A DNA stretch of 23,261 bases, from assembly GCA_009801015.1 (NCBI GenBank), contig VHZZ01008046.1, forward strand, positions 50,476-73,736. Reading direction: 5' to 3'. Shown here one piece after another: positions 18,101 through 23,261 of the stretch. Position numbers and translations under genes: made by a program. Every line of letters starts with the position of its first letter. The stretch's first letter is position 1. The notes beneath the pieces are model-generated. The model was not told the DNA's origin and did not search any database. It worked only from the letters and a program-made list of their open reading frames with translations. This DNA comes from Silene noctiflora. Taxonomy: Eukaryota; Streptophyta; Magnoliopsida; Caryophyllales; Caryophyllaceae.

Positions 18101-20436
18101 CTTATTTTCTAGCTCAATGGTTAAGGAGCTCCTTATATGGTATGAAACTCCTTATTTGTTACCATTGCTATTGCCCTAAGAAGGGAAGACTACTTACTGA
18201 GTATGAACCCCAACCAGGCATGGGAACAACCCCTGGAGAAAGAAGCACGGGGCCGTAAGACCCTGGAACGAAAGAACCAGGTACAAGAGGAGGCCTTGTT
18301 GCTCTATAGCTGGGGGACGACCCGGAAGCTTGTTCAGTTATAGGAAGAGAAGGAGGCTGCACTGTTGGATAAAATGGAGGTGCAGCTGCTGGCATCGACA
18401 TGCCAGCTGGTTGAGGATGATGGAATTTACAAGTTCTCCCAAATTTGCACTGCCCCGTACTCAAATAATAGGAGCATTCTTTCTCACCCTGTTCGAGAAG
18501 ACAGACATATAATTGAAAAAGAGACTTGAATCACATAAAATTAAGCAAGTCTATTGGCTAGCACAAATACTTATGTAAGGCGGTTTCACATAATTATTAT
18601 TGTAAAAATGTGTGGTGTTTATCCAAGAGTCCACTATGAAAATAGTTACAACAAGTTTCTTATACAGGCATATTTGGCAATTAACATGCAACCTTACAAC
18701 ATCTTTGTGTGACACCGCTTTACAAATTACAAGAGACTTTTTCATCTGTCAAAAACATAAATGGATGTAAGAGTTTAGTTTGAACCGGTCGTAACGGGAG
18801 ACCGTGATAGTTTAGGGGTGCATCAGTTAGCGATCCACCAGCATTTCTTGGATGATTGAACTTGCAAGTTGCACCAAATTTACAAGTTCCAGTCTTCAAA
18901 TAGTACTGCACAAGGGGGTGATACAAGTAAACATAACAGAGGGAAGCACTTAAACTCTGTACTTTACGTCACAAAATGCAGATCATCGAAAACTCACTTG
19001 ACATGAAAGTTCGCCTGGACGTTCTGGGTAATCTCCTCCAACTAATCTAGATGCCACAACAACCTAGACAACAAGAAAAACCCAATTGTTATTGTTATGC
19101 CTGGAAACAGCCACACCAAGATTTGAATGGACTGAAATTGGGCCGACTGCTACTTCACAAAACCAAAAGCACGAACACCTTAATGAGCCATTTTACTTTA
19201 TTTCATCATTGGGCTGAGCTTGTGTCACAACAATCCTCGTCAGTCAAAGTTTCAGGTACTACCAACACAATCTTTACAAGTTTAGAAAGATATCTAAGTC
19301 TGTCGATATTAATACACATTCGTTCATTTGTTCTCGTTCTCCCATCAAACAACCTTCTAGTTCAAATGCATACTCTTTCACAGTTTCAGAAACGCTCTCG
19401 ACAATCTAGCAATGTACATGATATACCATAAGCCGGAAAAAAGCCAGGGCTAACTGTTGTCATTTATTTATCCTTTACTTCATTACGTTATCACTTCAAC
19501 CGGGGAATGTAAGCCTTTAAACAAGATACGATCATTAATCGAGAATTTGATAATCTACCAGTAAGTAGACTCCTCTTCAGTCTACGAGAACTTGCATTCG
19601 CTCAAACATGCAATTTCCACACCCAATCAAAAACAATAAAATACACCAACAAAGAATTTCAAAACAATAAGCAAAATGCAGGTGATTCAAACAAAAAACA
19701 GAAAACATGAATAAGGTAAAGAGTAAACAACTGACCGCAGCACGGTCACGAGGATGGTTGTAACGGCAACGACTACCGAACCCACATGACCCAGTCCGCA
19801 TATAATACACACAATCGGATACTCCAGGCCGCTCAGGGTACGCCTCCTGACCGGAAATACCTAACCTCCACATGGACTCTACATTTGCCACACAAAACCC
19901 AATCAAACATAAACATCATCAACACTAATCCTCAACATAAACAAAACATTAAAAAAAACTGAAAAATGACTCCTACATTTTCAGCAAAAACACATAATTT
20001 CACAAAATAATACTTGAAGATCATGATTATATACTTAGCATACAAGGCTAAAAATGACCCATCATACATTCATACCCCACATAAATACATAATTAAGAAT
20101 AAATATCATCACAACAATAAACCCCCTAAAATAATAATTAAATTAACCTAACACAAAACTAAAAAAAAATCTAAAAAAATTAGACAAAAACAAACAAAAT
20201 CACACATGGACCCTACATTTCCAACAAAAACCCACATAATTTCATGAAAAATTACTCACTTTTACACCATAATTCATTACAACAGTAAACCCTAAACAGT
20301 AAAAAAAAAAAAAAATGATCAAAACAAAAAAAATAACAAAAACCCATGAAAATTTACTACCTTCAAGTCCAGTTTCACCCCATTGAGTTGCAGGATGATC
20401 AATCTCAGACCCTTGATTCCTTCCGTACAACTCCAT
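15179..20436 (-). CDS. CCCH zinc-finger protein, ZFN family, five fingers, seven exons
   Basis: Exons on the minus strand: 20436-20361, 19878-19736, 19063-18998, 18905-18786, 18488-18198, 17697-17407 and 15502-15179 (stop TGA). All introns are GT-AG, and after the first junction (phase 1, giving Glu26) all are phase 0. The joined protein has 436 residues, near the 350-470 usual for the family. The N-terminus [11 protein letters not shown] and ETGLEESMWRLG are family hallmarks. Five C-X8-C-X5-C-X3-H fingers, all intact, lie at residues 48-67, 94-113, 140-159, 291-310 and 334-353, in the 3+2 arrangement of plant ZFN proteins. Finger 2 is split between exons 3 and 4. A Pro/Ser/Gly-rich linker joins fingers 3 and 4, and the C-terminus is Ser-rich. 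Relatives (Arabidopsis ZFN1 and C3H32/C3H58 types) bind nucleic acid in the nucleus and some act in RNA processing. The exact orthologue is uncertain. Confidence 0.93.
15546..15738 (-). mobile_element. SINE-like repeat, copy D (minus), in CCCH intron 6
   Basis: Minus-strand landmarks: AAAATGGCTCGCTGAACTG, GTGCTTTTCTATTGTAACTA, GCGAGTCATCC, AAAAACAACCTCTTTGT, and an ACACTG tail before TTATGTTG. It begins about 45 bp from the 3' splice site of exon 7, in sense orientation with the gene. Confidence 0.6.
16001..16093 (+). mobile_element. SINE-like repeat, copy E (plus), tail half only
   Basis: It retains GCTGCGTACATTCAAACCC, CCCTACCC and the end GGAGCAATGTTGTTG; the 5' half is missing or unrecognisable. 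It lies in CCCH intron 6, antisense to the gene. Confidence 0.5.
16923..17118 (-). mobile_element. SINE-like repeat, copy F (minus), in CCCH intron 6
   Basis: On the minus strand: AAAATGGCAGACTAAATTGG, GTGCTTCATTTTATTGTGAA, TTTTCATTATAGGTCATTC, TTAGCCTCTCTATGTC, GGCTGCGTATATCTGATTCC, and TAGGCACTAGGGTAAC. With copies C and D it defines an element of about 190 bp. Confidence 0.65.
17908..18176. mobile_element. Tourist-like MITE with TAA target duplication
   Basis: The 269-bp element has perfect 15-bp terminal inverted repeats, GGGCAATAGCAATGG and CCATTGCTATTGCCC, flanked by TAA at 17905-17907 and TAA at 18177-18179. The TIR style and 3-bp TWA-type duplication fit PIF/Harbinger-derived (Tourist) MITEs. 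The interior contains repeated TATGAAACT / TATGGAACTCCTTAT segments and no coding sequence. It lies in CCCH intron 5, its edge 21 bases from the donor site of exon 5. The intact TIRs suggest a fairly recent insertion. Confidence 0.85.
18571..18728. mobile_element. Fold-back element in CCCH intron 4, MITE-like
   Basis: The left arm is TTATGTAAGGCGGTTTCACA and the reverse complement of the right arm is ATTTGTAAAGCGGTGTCACA, matching over about 20 bases with few differences. The total span is about 158 bp. No target duplication is evident. It makes up over half of the 297-bp intron. Confidence 0.6.
19141..19195 (-). mobile_element. SINE-like repeat, copy G, 5' fragment in CCCH intron 2
   Basis: On the minus strand AAATGGCTCATTAAGGTGTT, GTGCTTTTGGTTTTGTGAAG and TAGCAGTC match the 5' third of copies C, D and F; the remainder is absent. 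Confidence 0.45.
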
Positions 20437-20597
20437 TTTTCACCTTTCACAGTAAAACAGTAAAATAATAATAACAATAATTGACAAAGTTCTTACCTTT
20501 TTTGGGTAATACTTAAAGATGGTGATGAAGATTGTACAGGGTAGTAATTAATTTAACAATGCAATGGTAAAAATTAAAAAAAAAAAAGTAGGAGAAT

Positions 20598-20607
20598 GTA
20601 TATATAT
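20598..20607 (-). promoter_or_regulatory. Possible TATA box of the CCCH gene
   Basis: Minus-strand TATATATACA lies about 165 bases upstream of the ATG. It is in a TA repeat, so this is weak. A CT-rich stretch on the same strand (about 20865-20925, CACTCCCAC-type) lies further upstream. Confidence 0.3.
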
Positions 20608-20754
20608 GTTAAAAAAAAGGAGATTAAAATGATGAAGAAAATTGGGTAAATTTAAGGGGGAATCAATACTATTAGAATTTAGAACCCCAAGCTTCAAAGT
20701 GTGATCACTAGGAAAGTGAAACTATGCTATAAATGTAATCTTTTTTGTCCTTTT

Positions 20755-20830
20755 ATTAGTATTTTTTTTTTTTTATTATTGTTTTTTTGGGGGGGTTTTT
20801 TTTCTTTTTTTTTTCTCTCTTTGTTTTTTG
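20755..20830. repeat. T/G homopolymer tract upstream of the CCCH gene
   Basis: T runs broken by GGGGGGG and CTCTCTTTG form simple low-complexity DNA. On the minus strand they read as A-rich promoter sequence. Confidence 0.7.
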
Positions 20831-20935
20831 GGTTCACAATATTTCTCACTTTTAATCAAGGAGTTTAGGAGTGAGGGAGTGGGAATGAGAGTGGAAGTGG
20901 GAGTGGGTGTGGCTTGTGGGAGTGATGTATTGAGT

Positions 20936-21170
20936 GTATTGGCTAAAAGGAGTTACATTCACTTGACACTAGAACTCGTAATTGGGTTATTTTGATTGGA
21001 ATTGTATTACTGTTTATAAAAAGTTACCTTGGCTTGATATTGAAACTCATAATTGGATTATTCTAATTGGAATTGTAGTACGGTTTTTTGTATTGGCTAA
21101 AAAAAGGTACTTAGATTTGACAATAGAACTCGTATTCGGGTTATTTTGATTAGGATTGTAGTACGATTTA
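20936..21170. repeat. Three-copy tandem repeat, unit about 71-83 bp
   Basis: Units start near 20936, 21014 and 21090. All contain AA(A)GG(A)GTTAC or AAGTTACC-like starts, TTGA(C/T)A(C/T)T(A/G)(G)AACTC(G/A)TA, ATT(C)GG(G/A)TTATT and GATTGGAATTGTAGTACGGTTT-like ends. The AACTC landmark recurs at spacings of 71 and 83 bases. Unit 1 and unit 3 share GTATTGGCTAAAA at their start. The array lies 500 bp upstream of the CCCH start codon. Confidence 0.75.
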
Positions 21171-22743
21171 TTTCAATTCAGTTTACATTTAGATTATGGC
21201 TTATAGATTACTTCGATTGCTGGTTAGTGGTTACGGTAGTAACGAATTTGGGAAATATTCTCGTTTTAAGTTTGGATAAAGATGATGATATTGCAACTAT
21301 TTTTACATTAAACGGGTATAGTGTATAAACTTCATTTGTTTTGTTGGTATTTAGACAAAGTAACCCTATTAAAATTTAGTACTTGGGTATTACGGGATCC
21401 TAGATCTTTGTACATTGATCTGTCAATGACTGCGACTTACAAGTTGTATCGTCTACATTATTTGAAGGAGTGGTTACCGAAGGTTTAAATATTTTTTTAG
21501 TTATTTTTTACTATAACTATGTAAAGTATGTAACATATCGAAAATTGATATTCTTGAAATGCATGTAAATTACTTGTCATGGTTTCCAAAGGTTTAAGAG
21601 GTAATTAAAGTAGTAAAGCCTAGTATCTAATCTAAAGCAAAAGCACAAAAGAGTAGAAAAGGACATCCCAAAGTCCAAATGCACTTGACCCATCCCACTT
21701 CCTTACCTACTATTACTTGATTCTATTATACAAATTAAATAATTAATCTAACACATATTATATACTTAGAATATTATAAAGACACGTATTTTGTTAGTTC
21801 CTTAATAATCAACTCTTGTCAAATTCATGGGTTCAAAAATATCAACCGAGCTTTATCGAATTTTCACTCTATTGTTGCGAGATATCGCTCGAGAAATTAC
21901 CGAAATTCATCGCGATCTACCCATAACGGTTGACTAAAAACCGATTATACCGCTACTGCAATTACGACCGATACCGAGATTTTGAACTTTTGTCTAACTC
22001 ATCTACACTACTTGAAAGTTGAATCGTTTTATATTTAAGACCGACATACTTGTCTTAACTAATAATTTGTGTATAATAGTAGTAGTAAATAAATAATAAG
22101 TGTGGAGAAATTATTATAATAATATAATTAAGAAAAAAAAGAGGGAAATTCTATGGGCGTTGAAGTTAGTTAATTTGTTGGCATTAAGATGCCCGCCAAA
22201 ACGTGAGAAAGTCTTTGACATTTATTAATACAACCTACCTTACTTAGAGGCTCTTTGTTTTCTGTATTAATTAAAAAGAGCTTCTACTTTTCCAATTTTT
22301 ATTCTTCAACCGACATCTCTTTTTTTTCCAAATTACAATTCTACCCTTTTTCATGAATAAAACAAGAGCTAACAAATCATATTTCATGTACAAAAGGTAC
22401 TACTCATATTCCAACTGACCTTCTTCATCTGATTCATCACTCATAATCAGTATAAGACGATTTTACACAAAAACACCGTAAATTCCTAACACCTCGTGTA
22501 ACTTCTTTTACTTGGATATTTGATATAATGGATATTTTTCCATTTTTTAGTTCATTTATGTTCTACTATTACTTAGGTAATTATTACTCTCATTCCAAAT
22601 GAGCCTTAGAAGGAATGAAGTTGGAATCTCATACCTCTATGCTATCATACTCCATTTTATTCCTTCATTTCGAATCAAGCGAGGTCTTGATGGTGTGTCA
22701 ACTGTGTTGTGTTGTGTTGTGTGTTGTGTGTTGGGGGTGAGAG
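21171..22743. other. AT-rich stretch without a recognisable gene
   Basis: A 60-codon plus-strand frame at 21146-21328 has no domain. At about 21831-21987 an imperfect inverted repeat starts GTTCAAAAATATC and ends GATTTTGAAC around CG-richer DNA. A TG-rich microsatellite (TGTGTTGTGTTG-type) occupies about 22703-22732. Confidence 0.4.
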
Positions 22744-22906
22744 TAGAGGTGGCAATCGGGTCGGGTTTGGGTCGGGTCATATCAGGTTCGGGTCATATCG
22801 GGTCACCCTACTCTTTCGGGTTCGGGTTGTTGTCGGGTCGGGTCATTTCGGGACAAATAATGTATCGGGTTGGGTCGGGTTTGGGTCGGGTCATTATCGG
22901 GTCCGG
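22744..22906 (+). mobile_element. GGGTCGGGT repeat block starting at a hAT-like end
   Basis: TAGAGGTGGCAA (22744-22755) is a hAT-type terminus and is followed at once by about fifteen degenerate GGGTCGGGTCAT / GGGTTCGGGT units. Open frames in all phases are a by-product of the repeat. The opposite terminus (TTGCCACCTCTA) is not found within the window, so the element is truncated or decayed. Confidence 0.4.
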
Positions 22907-22965
22907 TTACTTAATCACATTACTACAATTTTTTACCATTAAATTGTTATGAAATATTAGTTAGT

Positions 22966-23261
22966 GTGGATGTCCATTGGGCTTATGCCGATTTTATATG
23001 TAATTAGGGTTCTGTTTCACCCTTCTCCTATGTAGTATGTACTATATATACCCATGAATAATGAATAATATACATAGCTCTTTTTCCCTCTATCAATCTA
23101 TTTGCTTGTTTTCTCTAAATTTCCTTACTCTATTTGTTATTCTATAAGCACGATAACTCTAAATCTTTGGATTGACTGAGAGGCAACTTTACTTGGCTAT
23201 TGTTACACAATGTTTTGTTTTGTTTTTTTGTTTCTTTCCTTTGAAGACCAATTTACATGTA
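22966..23261 (+). mobile_element. Possible LTR fragment, runs to the window edge
   Basis: TGTGGATGTCCATTGGGC, then a TATATATA box at about 23042, AATGAATAATATACA as a possible polyadenylation region, and a pyrimidine-rich CTCTTTTTCCCTCTATC segment follow in the order of a Ty1-copia LTR (U3-R-U5). No primer-binding site or coding region is visible before the window ends. Confidence 0.25.

Noticed and set aside
20444..20496. Possible 5' UTR intron of the CCCH gene (GTAAGA ... AAAG)
   Set aside because: It would be about 53 bases, shorter than typical plant introns, and the acceptor context is poor.
22599..22952. 117- and 77-codon plus-strand frames rich in Gly, Arg and Val
   Set aside because: They are translations of the GGGTCGGGT repeat, open in several phases because the repeat lacks stop codons.

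Overview
The window is plant nuclear DNA, most likely from an AT-rich eudicot. It has multi-exon genes with GT-AG introns, a long intronless PPR gene, a CC-type glutaredoxin (a class confined to land plants), and dense small non-autonomous repeats. Repeat motifs such as GAGACGGTCTCAC recall Caryophyllales genomes, but that placement is from memory and is not shown by the sequence.

Layout. 1-4340 is mostly gene-free: tandem repeats, poly-A/poly-T blocks, GGGTTGGGT-rich DNA, and the decayed remains of one or more unidentified minus-strand genes (about 3200-4340). 4617-4955 (+) is a 112-aa CC-type glutaredoxin with a clear TATA box and a small fold-back repeat just upstream. 5533-7306 (-) is a 79-aa protein encoded by two exons around a 1.5-kb intron; the splice-joined frame is clean. 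7307-11016 is gene-free except for repeats. 11017-13698 (-) is a complete, intronless 893-aa P-class PPR protein with about 19 repeats. 13699-15178 is a spacer with a possible organelle-derived insert. 15179-20436 (-) is a complete seven-exon CCCH zinc-finger gene of the ZFN family (436 aa, five C-X8-C-X5-C-X3-H fingers). All its splice sites are GT-AG and all phases agree. 20437-23261 is a promoter region followed by repeats: a three-copy ~75-bp tandem array, a GGGTCGGGT block with a hAT-like end, and an LTR-like fragment.

The four genes do not form a pathway. Two (PPR, CCCH) act on RNA, the PPR probably in an organelle. The glutaredoxin is probably a transcriptional co-regulator of TGA factors. 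The small protein is unassigned. The dominant second layer is mobile DNA: at least seven copies of one ~190-bp SINE-like repeat, a 269-bp Tourist-like MITE with a TAA target duplication in CCCH intron 5, a second fold-back in intron 4, and smaller fold-backs next to the glutaredoxin promoter and upstream of the small gene. I found no CRISPR, operon, tRNA or rRNA, and nothing I would call a new biological system. The best leads are the PPR RNA-code prediction, the extended glutaredoxin C-terminus, the small split gene and the shared SINE-like family.
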